Shown piece after piece: positions 34,601-45,819 of a DNA stretch of 64,000 bases. The number at the start of each line of letters is the position of its first letter. The first letter of the stretch is position 1. The stretch is from Chamaea fasciata. Taxonomy: Eukaryota; Chordata; Aves; Passeriformes; Sylviidae. The DNA lies in NCBI GenBank assembly GCA_029207755.1, contig JARCOQ010000006.1, forward strand, positions 27,362,522 to 27,426,521, written 5' to 3'. Made by a program: the position numbers and the translations under genes. The notes under the pieces were generated by a model. It saw nothing but the letters and a program-made list of their open reading frames with translations. It had not been told where the DNA came from and made no database searches.

Positions 34601-37600
34601 CCACTGGTTTTATTGTTTTCAAGTCATTCAGTGTTCTATGACATTTTGCCAGTATATAAGCAAAAGTGAAAGACAGGGAAGATAAGAATTTTAGCCAGGA
34701 CTTAAGTGTGACTGTAAAATTTTGTTTTTACTGGCTTCACATTAGTTATCATCAGTTTTCAACTTCAACCAATAGCACTAAGTTATTATTGGAGTGGCCT
34801 CTTCCTGTTTTAAAACCTGCTGTCCTCAGCATCTGTTGATTTTTTTTCCTGAACCATTAGAAGTGACAGTGCTCAACATTTCTTGTGGAATTAACTCCTC
34901 AGTGCTGTGGAAGGGAAACAAGCAGTTACCAGTTGGAGATAAAAATAATTTTCTTGTTCTCTGTTGAATTATTTGATGGAGATAAATGTTTTTCTTCTGA
35001 CCTCTTCAAATCATTGCTCAGTCATTTTCTGGGAGGAAATACATGCCTGAAACACTATTAACTTTTAAGTTGTTACAAACTTGTAGCAGCAACTTGTCTA
35101 GAATTAAAAAGCTAACTTGTTAAAAGAGGTTTATACAATTATTGTGTTATTATTTTCAATTTTTCACTTGTATCTCACACCCACTGGGGATATGTGAATG
35201 TAATTTAATATACACAGAGTTGTACGCTATTGAGCTGACCTACTAAGTTGCTGGGGCTTTTTTCCTATGGGAATTTTCATCAGCATCGATTTCCTATGTG
35301 GCTAGATTGGTTTAATTTATGTGAATTATTGCATGCCTTAATTTTTAAATACTTGCAGAGAAAATTCTAAGACAAATATGTTTAACATCTGACTTAGAAT
35401 TTCCTTATTTTGTATTAATAAAATTAAATTATTGTAATTACTTACTGCCGAAAGAGTGTTTCACTTTAGTTTAAATCTAAAAATTGTATTGCATACTTCA
35501 GTACAAAACCTGCTTATTTGTTTCTGTAGCAGCTATGTAGAAACTTTTTCTACATAGCAGTTAACTTTGACATACACAGTTGACCTGTTTTTCTTCCCTG
35601 AGGCTTTTAATTTTGTCTTCCTCCACTCAGCAACCCAGGCAGAAAAGATGGTGGCAGAACCCAAGACTTACTTAAAATGAGAGTGCTTCCATTATAGCAC
35701 AAAAGTGCTTCCTCGGGCTGCAACTGGGAAACTTCTAGTTGTGGAAAAACATAAATTGTTCTTTTCTTCACAGTATTACATGGAAAAGAAAAGGCTTATG
35801 TTGAAGATGCAGCTTTTACTTTTAGAGATCTAAGTACAAACTGTTTCCATTTCTGTTAAGTAGTAGTAAGCTTTCCAAAGCTTAGTGAAGATGGAAAGTA
35901 TATGCAACAAACAATTAAAATTAGCCTTGCTAACTGTCCATAGTATTTGGTGTGTTGATAAAATATTTTAACTTTCTTTAGATTTTTGAACAAGTCTTAA
36001 GTGAACTAGAGCCTCTGTGTCTGGCAGAACAGGACTTCATTAGTAAATTTTTCAAACTACAACAACATCAGAGCACCTCTGGAACAACAACGGTATGACT
36101 TATATTCTCTTTTTTAAAAAAGTACTGACCAGGCCTCAAAAGAGACCTGTTTAAGAGAGAACTCTGGAATTTATTGCTGATTATGTAATCCAGGTGATAA
36201 GTAAGTAGTTTTTCTTCATAACTGGAAGGATCTTTGTTTTGGGCTGACCAATACAAAATTTATGGAAGAAGGACTGACATGTTTCCTTTTCCATGGCTTT
36301 GTCTCCTGGTAAGATGACAACAAACATTCCATCACGCTATGTAGGAAGACTGGGGAATAATTGTGGATAATAGTGAATTCCATGGAACACGGCTGGAAAA
36401 TTACCAGAAACTTGCAAACTGCTCTGTTTTCTACTCTGGAGGCAGGGGATTCTGGGGCTATGGAGGTGATACTTATATTGATTTTGTCAGATAGAGTAAC
36501 TGCCTTGATACAGAACTGGAGACAAACCTTATCTTTCCAAAACATTCCTTGTTCTCACAGAATGAAGCGGAGGAAATGGATGGAGTAGCTTTATCTCGTT
36601 CATACACATCTGGTGTTCCACAGACAGTATCATCTGAGTATGTGCTGCTGCTTTTATTATTATTCTTAAGCCTATGTTTGAGTTTATTTGGCATATAAAA
36701 CTTTTTTCTCTAAAATCAGAAATTACTCCCTTTAAGTGGAAGTGAATAGTGAACTTTTAATTTTTATCTAGACACTGAGTGTGTCAGTAAAAGGATTTTT
36801 TGTATAGAGGATGGGTGTTTCTGTATATAGTTGATCAATTGTCTTAATAGTTTGCAAATTGAAATTAGGCACTATAATATAGAAAATATGCTTGGCAAAG
36901 TTCTGAGAGTGTATGGCAGCTCCCACAGAAAAAATATTTTCTGGAATATTTTATCCTTTGACTGTTGATTTTTACTGTGTGGTACTGACTTTCTGAAAGT
37001 CATAGGACTTGTTGAATGCAAATGAGACTACTATATCAGATAAATATATCAAAAACCATGTAAAATAGCCTAGTAAACTGTCAGAGTAATATTTTCCTCT
37101 TACGCATTTTTACTAGGAAGGACATGATCCGACAAATGATGACAAAAATATTTCGTTGTATTGAACCTGAGCTGAATAACCTCATAGCACTGGGAGACAA
37201 GATTGATAGCTTTAATTCCCTTTATATGTTAGTTAAGATGAGCCATCATGTATGGACAGCACAAAATGTGGACCCTGCATCTTTCCTCAGCACAACGCTT
37301 GGAAATGTTTTGGTGACTGTCAAAAGGAACTTTGATAAGTGCATTGTAAGTTCTTTAGTTTTTCTGATTAAACTAACTGTAATATTATAGGAAGCCCACT
37401 CCTACCCAGTTTGATTTTACAGTTGTGTATACTTACATTCTTGCTTTAAATCCGAAGTGAAAATTAGTAATTTATTGCTTTTCTACTGGCCAAGCCTTCA
37501 AATAAATGGTAGTTGTGTTTCCTTTTTCCTCTCCATTCCAGTTTTCCTAAATAAGTAGCTTTTTGTAACCAGTAAGACTACTCGTTCATAGTTCTGAGCT

Positions 37601-40600
37601 AGTTGACATTCTTAGTTGTTTGTTTAAACTTGTACTCCGACTGAGATTACTGACGTCCATAGAGTAAAATATAGCTCTCTGCCTTTTTAACTTGTTAAAA
37701 CCAAACCCTGTGGACTGGAGTTCTTTTGGCAGTAGCAGAGGCAGTCTCTACTGTCAGAAACTTTCTTTGGCTAATGCAGTTACAACCGTTATATTAAATA
37801 TGGCAAGCTTACTGAAAACAGAGTTGTTGGTATTACTTTGTTTTCTTGTCATAAATGTATTTGACTCTAGGCAAAAATCATAAGACTGACCATTCTTGAT
37901 CAGTTTAATACTTAAAATATTTGGAAACTGATTTTTTTATTACACTCAGAAATAAAATTTCTTCAAAAGAAGACTAAAGAAACTTGCTGCACCAAAAGGA
38001 ATTGTTAGCTTGGCTAATTCAGAAAAGTGAAGTTCCTTGTTAGACTATAAAATGAAAATTGTTAGTTGCTTCTGGTGCATAAATTTGGGGGTTTTTTCAT
38101 TGGGTGTTTGTTTTTGTAATACTAAGTAAATTAAGGGGAATAAAAGACCATCTTTCCTTTTTCTTTCCAATTATTTTACTTTTAAAAAACTTAAGGGTAA
38201 AAAGGGTGAAAGACTAAATAGATGTATTAATTCAAAGAATTATTTCTGTCTTTGGATAAATGTCAGTTTTTCAGTATGTCTGCATTTTTCTTTTAATAGT
38301 TGTTAGATGATCTAGAGCCTAACACTTTTTCTTGTTTTAACTTAAAGAGTAATCAGATGAAGCAGATGGATGAAGTAAAAATCTCAAAGAAGAGTAAAGT
38401 TGGGATCCTTCCATTTGTTGCTGAATTTGAAGAGTTTGCAGCCCTTGCTGAATCAATATTCAAAAATGCAGAACGACGAGGAGATCTAGATAAAGCCTAC
38501 ATAAAACTTATTAGAGCTGTCTTTGACAGTGGTAGGTCTTCCAGGATGTCATAGTTACTAAAATAATTGTTTCCACCTGTCTGTATATAATTTTGCCCCA
38601 ATTAACAGGTGATTTTTTAAGACTGTGCTGCAATTTTGGTTGTCTCTGTTATTGTAAGTGAGCAAGTAATCCTTTTGATTGCAATATACTTTTAGATATT
38701 TCCTTTTATACATACCTGTAAAGTAACAGGTTGTGAGTTGTGACAGAAGGAAGTCAAGAGGGAGGGGAGATGGAAGCAACCTGGCATGCTCAGTCTGAAG
38801 TGGTTTCTTGTCTTTTTTTATCCCTTGTAAAAAATCATATAGGGAGAACAAAAACTGGCAGTAGCAGATTTTTCCTAGTTAGCAGTCCAGCGTTTTGACT
38901 GGAATGAATCTGCTCATTACTGATACTCTAGTGCCCTGGATCACTTTCATGATGGGCATCCCAGTAGTCTCAGCAAAATGATTAATGGATGAACAGGCAT
39001 GGACACTTAACTGCTCATGGTTGAAGGCATCCTCTTTCAGCCTGCTTTTAGGTGCAGTAAGGGAGGGATAGGTAGAATATTTTTTGCCTGCTTGTTGTTT
39101 TGTTGGGTTTGGTTTTTTTTTTAATTTGTCAGGGAGGAGGAAGTAAAAGATCTGTGTGCAGGATTATCCATTTTTATTATTAAATTTAGGGACTGACAGT
39201 AATTTTGATCATAAAGCTGAGATTAAGAAGTACATTTAAAAAAACCCCACTACCTTACTGAAGATTTTTGTCCTAGTGAAGACAGGGATCGATTTTCAGT
39301 GACTTCTCTTAAATAATTCTGTCGTGCAATTTATTAGGGATACTGAAAGCATGCTTATAAGTCTCCCCAGAATGTGACTTGTTCCTCACACCTGTAAATG
39401 AGACCATACATATTCATTATTTTGTATCTTTTTATAAGTGACTTTTTTGCCATACAGATTTCATCATCTTAGAGCCTCTATGTATCTGTTGCTTCTTTTG
39501 AAGGCTCTTGGGTAGCATTTTATTTAATGGCAATTCTGACAATTACTCATACAAATTATAATCAGTTACATGAAATTCAGAATTCCTTTTTGGACAGTAT
39601 TATGGTTATTGGTTATGTCTTTCTGAAATTGGCTGTCCTTTTGGTATTCTAAGTATTTTGCTTCTCATTTCTTTCAGTTGAGAAAGTAGCTAATGAAAGT
39701 CAGAAGACACCCAGGGATGTCGTCATGATGGAGAATTTCCATCATATTTTTGCAACACTTTCTCGCTTGAAAATTTCTTGTCTGGAGGCTGAGAAAAAAG
39801 AGGCCAAACAGAAATACACTGATCATCTTCAGTCTTACGTCATCTATTCACTTGGACAGCCTCTTGAGAAATTGAATGTGAGTATATTTGAGTATTCATT
39901 TAAATGGTACACGATAGTTTTTGAATGTACTATTTCCACTATTTGATCTCTTTATCACTGCTTCTGTCATAATCTCTTATTTTATTATTTTGGATTGGAG
40001 CACATCTGGCAAGAGTACTCATAAGGGTAACAGTCTTGAATGAAAACAATCAAATTTTTCATGGCAATTAATAGTACTGACTAAACATCAGTGTCTTAAG
40101 CAAATGGTTTAAGAAAGTGAGGGGAAAATTGATCAGGATTTTTGGGATAATCTTCCTCACCTCAACTGCAGAGAAAATTGCTGTAGTTTCTGAGCTGTTC
40201 CAACAAGAAGAAAAGTTATAGGAAAACTCTGTATGTCTGAAGTTGAACTAAACGTTAATCTGAGTGGTGATTTAGGTTTGGACTCGGTTCTGTCCATTTG
40301 AATGTCTCAGGCTTTTTCTATAAACAGGATTTCAGGCATCCATTTTCAGAGACATTTAAGATGTATTCCCTTTTTGGAAATAAAATGCTTTATTGCTCTT
40401 TCCCACTTTTAGATTGACTCTGACCAACAACTAAGCTGCCACGTAGTTAACTGCTGCTCAGTCCCCCGTCTCCAGGGGTGACAACAGGAAGAACAAAAGT
40501 GAAAAACTTGGGGGCGGAGATAAAGACAGTTTAATCAGAGAAGGGCAGAGGGAAAGATAGAGAAAAAAAAAATAAAGTGATGCAAAAGCAGTCATTGATT

Positions 40601-42528
40601 ATCTCTCACAGGCACACTGATGCCCAGGGAGTTTCTGAGCAACAGCCACCTTGAAGCCAAACACCAATCCTGCATTCTCCGACCCTAATTTTTATAGCTG
40701 AGCATAGTTTACATGCTATGGTTTGGTCAGGTTTGACCTGTTTGACAGTAACCAAAACATTGTTGTGTTACCAGCCCAGTTTTAGCCACAAATCCAAAAC
40801 ACAGCCCCATATAGGTTGCTGTGAAGAAAGTTAACTAGAGAGTTCTCTCTGTCCTAGCCAGACCTGATGCACTGTTGAGCTCAACCTGCATGTTCATAAA
40901 AATACTTCCCTCTATTTACTAAAACTTCTACATTTACTGTGTTAAGAAAAGTGGTCAGTGGCAGTGAGAAGGGAGGGGAATTGTGCACAAATGTGCTCTT
41001 GTGTAATTATGGTTTAAAAGATGCTTAGCTGCTTAGGGAATTCATCCAAAAGGTCCAGTGCTTGGATCCCTGGCTATGAGCTCATGATTAGAGGATTTTG
41101 AGGCTGATTGGTTGGTTATTAGTTACAAGGTTGCAGAGAAAAGCTCTATTGCTTCTAGAAACTATTGGTTTCAGTTTTTATGCCAGCACTTGGACTGCTG
41201 TATTGTTGGGCTGTGTTTTAATATTGATAGCTGAGCAGTACTTCATGCCCAATTAAAAAACAAAATTTGGGAGAACACAACAGTCATGAAGCAGAATCAA
41301 GATTTAACCACACATGTCCTTGTCAAACTAAGTTAATTTGTGATTTTTGATAGTGACTAATGCTATTACTTGTTAGCATTTCTTTGAAGGTGTTGAAGCT
41401 CGTGTGGCACAAGGTATACGAGAAGAGGAAGTAAGCTATCAGCTGGCTTTTAATAAACAAGAGCTTCGTAAAGTTATAAAGGAATATCCTGGTAAAGAAG
41501 TGAAGAAGGGATTGGATAATCTCTACAAGAAGGTGGATAAACATCTCTGTGAAGAAGAAAACTTACTTCAGGTAAACTTAATCATGTCTTAAAAACCCTA
41601 TGATGTTCCCCAGAGGCTTTTTATTACTGCTTTTGCTTATGTATTCTCTGAGAATGTTTAGCATAATTCTAAAATCATAATTTTTGAGTACAGCTTTTGA
41701 GTTTTTTTTATACTCCTATAAATCCTAAATTTCTATTTGTTTAGTATTGATTTGGACCAGAGTGGTCGAAAAAAAGTTCAGAAAGAAACTTCCTTTGTAA
41801 TTCCCTAGCTGACCATTAATGGGTGATGTCTGTTCTGCAAAATATATTGGAAGTAGAGAGTAGATTTAAATGAATGGGTAACCTGATGTGAAATATATGT
41901 GTATAGCTGGTGCACTATAGCAGAATACTTTCAATTATATATTTTCTGATAGTTGTATTGTCTAATGTTTTTCTTATACTCTGTAAACATCTTTGCTGGA
42001 GTAAATAAGTAGACAAGTTAAACTTGTTCAAACAGCTTTTTAAAGTCTGAAACGTGAATTATAGCACTCTCTGGTTCAGGGTGTTTTCATGAAAGACAAA
42101 AGCAATATCTCTATTGGGAAAACTTCCCCATCTTCACCATTTTCTGCTTTGCACACTTATTACAAGTCATGTCAACATTACAGATCCTAATGGGTAAAAA
42201 AAAATCAATTTCTTTTTAATGTAGTAATTCCATCTATTGAACTTTATTAGTAATCTTTAACTGATTCTCACCTGAACTGAGAATTGATTAATGAGCCAAT
42301 GTTTTGTAGTTACCCTATGTAGTGTATTGTGCCAGTTGCCAGTTGACTTTTCCTAAAGTTTGCTTTCTTTGGCAGGTTGTGTGGCATTCCATGCAAGATG
42401 AATTCATACGGCAATACAAGCACTTTGAAGGGCTGATAGCTCGCTGCTACCCTGGATCAGGAATTACTATGGAATTCACTATACAGGATATTTTAGACTA
42501 CTGCTCCAGTATTGCACAGTCTCATTAA
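18511..42528 (+). CDS. EXOC1: EXOC1 (Sec3), exocyst complex component 1 (complete)
   Basis: Coding exons: 18521-18644 (exon from 18511), 19477-19607, 20458-20617, 22282-22469, 23080-23307, 23543-23675, 23853-23962, 28741-28890, 29921-30026, 32940-32984 (cassette), 34116-34279, 35982-36092, 36561-36637, 37117-37345, 38348-38531, 39678-39877, 41377-41571, 42376-42528. They total 2688 nt, which is 895 aa plus stop, against about 894 in human. All junctions are GT-AG and stay in frame. The protein begins [20 protein letters not shown] and ends [13 protein letters not shown]. Domains: N-terminal PH-like phosphoinositide-binding region (about 12-138), coiled coil (about 150-280), and the long helical exocyst-assembly region to the end. 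In other vertebrates the protein helps mark plasma-membrane sites and tethers secretory vesicles. There are no frameshifts or stops. The largest intron is 23963-28740. Confidence 0.97.
18521..20617 (+). CDS. EXOC1: EXOC1 exons encoding the PH-like membrane-binding domain
   Basis: Three coding exons (18521-18644, 19477-19607, 20458-20617) encode residues 1 to about 138. The basic segment [13 protein letters not shown] is the kind of surface that binds acidic phosphoinositides in the Sec3 family. This is established for yeast Sec3 and inferred here. Exon phases (1 then 0) equal those of EXOC1L. Confidence 0.93.
21500..21520 (+). CDS. EXOC1: Candidate 21-nt in-frame EXOC1 microexon
   Basis: A pyrimidine-rich tract (CTTCCTTTCCTCTGCTTTTCC and following) leads to TTCTTCAG, then 21 nt ending CAGAAG before GTGCGT. 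The flanking exons are split in phase 1 and the 21 nt read in frame as ELPKVTE, giving ...LLE-ELPKVTE-ESVPSG.... UGC-containing motifs in the upstream tract fit SRRM4/PTBP-regulated neural microexons. This is a prediction and has not been confirmed by transcripts. Confidence 0.6.
22282..23675 (+). CDS. EXOC1: EXOC1 exons encoding the coiled-coil region
   Basis: Exons 22282-22469, 23080-23307 and 23543-23675 encode residues about 139-321. They hold the acidic [20 protein letters not shown] segment and heptad-rich helices ([38 protein letters not shown]). This segment links the membrane-binding head to the exocyst assembly region. Confidence 0.93.
23853..30026 (+). CDS. EXOC1: EXOC1 mid-region exons 8-10
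   Basis: Exons 23853-23962, 28741-28890 and 29921-30026 encode residues about 322-443. A CAG-rich stretch gives [11 protein letters not shown], a short Gln run also present in mammals and not an expansion. The 4.8-kb intron between the first two is the longest in EXOC1 here and carries a CR1 fragment and an unexplained 69-codon ORF. Confidence 0.93.
27200..27372 (+). mobile_element. CR1 LINE 3' end in EXOC1 intron
   Basis: The run from CAGGTTGCCAACGAACTTG through GCCTGGTCTAGTGAAGGTGT to CCATTCTATGATAG is a typical truncated CR1 3' terminus, same strand as EXOC1, in the 23963-28740 intron. Confidence 0.9.
27662..27871 (+). other. Unidentified 69-codon ORF in EXOC1 intron
   Basis: ATG to TAA, with a balanced, protein-like composition ([34 protein letters not shown]) in AT-rich intronic DNA about 300 bases after a CR1 3' end. 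A weak CCAAG acceptor-like site precedes it. I do not recognise it: it could be a mobile-element relic, an alternative terminal exon, or chance. Confidence 0.3.
28350..28376. repeat. Poly(T) tract in EXOC1 intron
   Basis: A run of more than 20 T residues, simple repeat. Confidence 0.9.
31633..31712. repeat. Homopyrimidine tract (T with C)
   Basis: Eighty bases of T interrupted only by C, in an EXOC1 intron. Capable in principle of triplex formation and prone to length error. Confidence 0.95.
32940..32984 (+). CDS. EXOC1: EXOC1 45-nt cassette exon
   Basis: The exon lies between CATCCCAG and GTGAGT and encodes [14 protein letters not shown] plus split codons. It is exactly 45 nt, phase 1 at both ends. 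Skipping it joins KKFG to LHGSSG in frame, and including it gives [11 protein letters not shown]...ETESLHGSSG. The same choice is known to separate human EXOC1 isoforms of about 894 and 879 aa. Confidence 0.85.
34116..36637 (+). CDS. EXOC1: EXOC1 Ser-rich linker exons and variable exon
   Basis: Exon 34116-34279 encodes a Ser-rich segment ([29 protein letters not shown]) that looks disordered and phosphorylatable. Exon 35982-36092 encodes [19 protein letters not shown]. Exon 36561-36637 (77 nt) encodes [18 protein letters not shown]..., a segment clearly less conserved against mammals than its neighbours. Splicing stays in frame (phase 0 in, phase 2 out). Confidence 0.9.
35532..35558. repeat. 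Perfect 12-bp inverted repeat, 3-base loop
   Basis: GCTATGTAGAAA at 35532-35543 and its exact complement at 35547-35558 flank CTT in an EXOC1 intron. Confidence 0.85.
37117..42528 (+). CDS. EXOC1: EXOC1 C-terminal exocyst-assembly exons
   Basis: Five exons (37117-37345, 38348-38531, 39678-39877, 41377-41571, 42376-42528) encode the conserved C-terminal helices: [81 protein letters not shown]. The stop TAA is 42526-42528. No disabling change is seen. Confidence 0.95.
40415..40871 (-). mobile_element. Solo ERV LTR, antisense, in EXOC1 intron
   Basis: On the minus strand it reads TG...CA over about 457 bp, with CTATAAAAA as TATA box and ATTAAACTGTC as the poly(A)-signal region, followed by a GT-rich stretch. 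It is recognisable as an avian endogenous retrovirus LTR related in layout to the one at 46239-46775. No internal retroviral genes and no clear target-site duplication are seen. Edges are approximate. Confidence 0.75.
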
Positions 42529-42710
42529 GTTCTAGAAAGGGAAAGAAGCTAGTGAAGTGTGTGCCTGTGTGTAAGGGAATTAAACACTAAGTGTTATTTG
42601 GTTTTAAAAGGTGGATTGCCATGTGTGTAGTTAACTGCCGTATATGTTGAGTGACACTCCTGCTTCAAATGCCTTTCAGGGCAAAATAAAACCTTCGGGA
42701 ATTTGTTGTG
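42529..42710 (+). terminator. EXOC1: EXOC1 3' UTR with candidate polyadenylation signal
   Basis: The first canonical AATAAA is at 42685-42690, about 160 bases after the stop, followed by GT/T-rich sequence. Further AATAAA hexamers at 43330-43335 and 43381-43386 could give a longer 3' UTR. Which is used cannot be told from sequence. Confidence 0.5.
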
Positions 42711-43484
42711 CTCCTACTGGGCTGAAGTATTGTTTGAAAGCATTAATTCTGTGAATCACTTTGGATACAGTTTTTCCCTTTCCCTAATATTCAGATATTT
42801 TTATTTATAATCCCTTGTCTTGCCAAAAGCAGTAAGCACTACCTTAATAATATGCCAAGAGAATACTACTGTTTTCATTAATATTTTCCATCTTAGAAAT
42901 TATGTAAGCATTGAAGACTATCAGATATTTTCCCTTGTTCTAAGAAGTATGGATATAGAACTTTATGCAGTGGGAAGACTGAATTCATATTGAGATGTAA
43001 AGTGACTATGGCTATAATTCTTAATTAAACTATGTTCATCATATTCTTTATTCTGTGGAGAGTTATTTCAAAAAGGTGAAAATACCTGAAGGAGTTAATT
43101 TCATAGTTTTGCCGCTGGCTGTTGAAGAGTTGTTCCATTTCTGCACCCGTGTTGTTTTTCTTCCTTTTAGTAAATATGATGTAGTATCAGTATACTCTAA
43201 CCTCATGTCAACCCTTAGTCCTCCTGGAGCTTCAGGAGGTTTTCTGTGCTCCAGGTTTTCTGTACAGCTTGGTGTAATTGCCAAGTTGTTGGATTAGAGG
43301 TGGGGTGTATGTAGGATAGAAACAGGTAAAATAAACATGCAGACAGAGGGTAAAATGTCTTTTGAGATGCAGATGCCAAGAATAAAAAAAACAAAACAGT
43401 ATGAATGTGAGTTTTTTCTTCTGATTTTTGTAACAAATCTCCTAGATGGAACTCAGGAACATTAAGACACCTGGATTTCAGAGA

Positions 43485-43787
43485 TCCATAGAATTGCTTT
43501 TGTTGGAAGGGACCTTTAAAATTCCTCTAGTTCCAGCCGCCCTCCACGTGCAGGGACACCGCCCAGTACACCGGGTTGCTCAAAACCCCATTCAGCCTGG
43601 CCTTGAACACTTTCAGGAGTGAGGCATCCACAGTTTCTCTGGGCAACCTGTTCAGCCTCTCACCACCCTTACAGGAAAGAGCTTACCCCTCTTAGCCAGT
43701 CTAAACCTCTTTGAATCCTTTGGCCCTTCTCCTGTCACTACATGTCCATGGAAAGCGTCCCTCTCCGTCCTTCTCGCAGGCTCTCGG
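43485..43787 (-). mobile_element. CR1 LINE 3' fragment abutting CEP135 promoter
   Basis: Segments such as GCCTGGCCTTGAACACTTTC, TCTCTGGGCAACCTGTTCAG and CCTGTCACTACATGTCC are CR1 in reverse orientation. The copy runs directly into the CEP135 CpG island at about 43787. Confidence 0.9.
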
Positions 43788-44151
43788 GGCGGGGCTGTCG
43801 GCACGGCCGCTCCGTCCGCGCACAGGTCAAGTCGCTCGTTCCGGACCTACGGGGGCCCGGGGCGCTGCGCACTCCCGTTCCCCACAGCCCAGGGCAGCAG
43901 GGAGCGTTCCGCCCCGCGCGAGGGCTGCCGGGCCGGGAAGGGAAGGGAAGAAGGAACGGAAGGGGCGGGCAGGGCCGGGCCGGGCCGGGCCGGGCCGAGG
44001 CGGCGCCCGGCGGGGCAGGCGCGTACCCCCCGTTGCTGCGGTGACGGGCCGGAAGCGGCCGCTGCTCCGCGCGCCATTTTCAAAGGTTTTCAAACGCTGG
44101 GACATCGCGGCCGCTCCGCAGCGGCCCCGGCCGCCGGCGCCGCTTTTAGTG
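43785..44151 (+). promoter_or_regulatory. CEP135: CEP135 CpG-island promoter and non-coding first exon
   Basis: A CpG-dense block holds a short GGGAA array, tandem CCGGG units near 43975-43997, an ETS-type CCGGAAGC at 44049-44056, a YY1-like GCCATTTT around 44073 and two TTTTCAAA copies at 44077-44084 and 44087-44094. The first-exon donor is GTG|GTAAGT, ending the exon at 44151. The start codon is in the next exon, so exon 1 is 5' UTR. Confidence 0.65.
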
Positions 44152-44324
44152 GTAAGTGTGGGGGGAAAGTGGCGTAAACCTGTTTGGAAAGGGAGCGACC
44201 GCCCCTCTGTAGGTACAGATTGGGGTTGCAGGAAGGTCTGCAAAGCTTCCAGTTTAGGGAGACGGGTGATGAGCGGGCTCATAATCGAAAGAGTTTCCTT
44301 GTGCTGTAGCTGGAACTTGGGGGA

Positions 44325-44488
44325 TATGGTGACAGGCTGCCCACGGAGGTCGTGGAGTCGTCTTCTCTGGAGACATTCCAAACCCTCCTGGACGAGTTTC
44401 TGTCATCTGCTCCAGGTGACCCTGCCTTGGCTGGATGATCTCCAGAGCTCCTTTCTAAGGCTAACCATTCCGGCATTCCATGACACCT
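44325..44488 (+). mobile_element. CR1 LINE 3' end in CEP135 intron 1
   Basis: CAGGCTGCCCACGGAGGTCG, TCTCTGGAGACATTCCAAAC and TGGATGATCTCCAGAGCTCC are typical CR1 3'-end sequence. It lies only about 170 bases after the first-exon donor. Confidence 0.9.
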
Positions 44489-45819
44489 TAGCGAAGAAAT
44501 CTGTTTCTTCAGAGCCGGTGTTGTCTTTCCACTGGCAAAGTGTTGAGACTTCACAGCAAACGTGTTGTACGAATATCCTAGTCAGGAATGAACTCCCAGC
44601 AAATCCACTTGGAAGCCGACTTTCCTAAAGCAAGTGCTGGCTCTTTGGGCGTATCTTGAACGTGATGTTGCAGCAATTGCGTGTCACGGCACGGCCCTAA
44701 AGCGCTGCAGTAGTCAAATGTCAGGTCCGCTGAGTGCCCTTGGTACCTGGGCGAACAGGACAGGAACAAAAAGGAAAAAACCTTTAACATGTAAGTTCTG
44801 TTGAATGAAAAATGCATTTTGGTATTTCCCAAAACTGAGACTGAAACTGCAGCTCACAATTGTCTTTGGTGTTAATGTTAGGGATTCAATTAAAAAAAAT
44901 TATTTCATAGCATATATGTTTGTCCATAGTAATTTCTTGGTGTTCAGATGTAGCAATGTAGTTTTGTCATCTGCATGGCTTAATGACTGCATTAATTCTC
45001 CCTAGATCCACCTTTGCTTTGCTTTATTATTATTGCGTTTTCTTATTGATAACACAGGTATTGCATCTGCAACAGTTCTTAACCTGTACTCACCATCAGT
45101 TTTGCTGCGTTGTTCTCCAAATAGAAGGAGGACTTCAGTCTGCTAATCTAATACGTATAAACATTGCTTCTTTCACACAATTTTATGCCAATTGATTCTC
45201 TACTTAAAGCGCAGAGGAGCTGGATATAATGTTCCACTATTGCCCATCTTTCACATCAAGGTTCAGTTTTAGACATTGCTGACATGTAAACAGTAGGGAA
45301 TAGTTCTTAGGTGCTACGTACATCTATTACATAAACGTTTATATCTTCAAAAGACTGCCCACAGTCATCCAGGCATGTCATAAAATGAAGCACGTGAATG
45401 TTGTCACCTTCGGCAGTCTTCATGAGCAAAGGGAGAGCAAAAAATGAGGCTATTGGCTCTGAATACTCTTCAGCAAGCAACTAAGAGATGTAATCATTTA
45501 GACATATTAATAAATCCTGTTTAGGAAATGGCTTATTTAAAGTACTGTTCAATTTTCTCTTTTCTATTTTTCATCAAAAATGGAAATTGATTTTTTTCAC
45601 ACCAGCGCTAAATTGCAAGAAATATTTAGATGATAAATGATGTGAATATTTATGCAGCTACTGTAGCCTGTCTCATGGGAAATACCAAAGCTGTTAAGAG
45701 TGCTTTCCAGTACTTTGTAAACTTACAGACATCTGGTAGGGGTGTGACATATCTCTCATCAGGACTCGGTTGTGAATCACAAGGCTATGAAGCTTCTTTA
45801 AAGAAAAGCATATTCTGGA

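Noticed and set aside
36216..36545. 109-codon minus-strand ORF
   Set aside because: It ends beside an EXOC1 exon on the other strand and has no recognisable domain.
43711..44628. 305-codon plus-strand ORF across the CEP135 promoter
   Set aside because: It runs from a reverse CR1 through the CpG island and across a splice donor into a second CR1. No protein-like conservation is visible.
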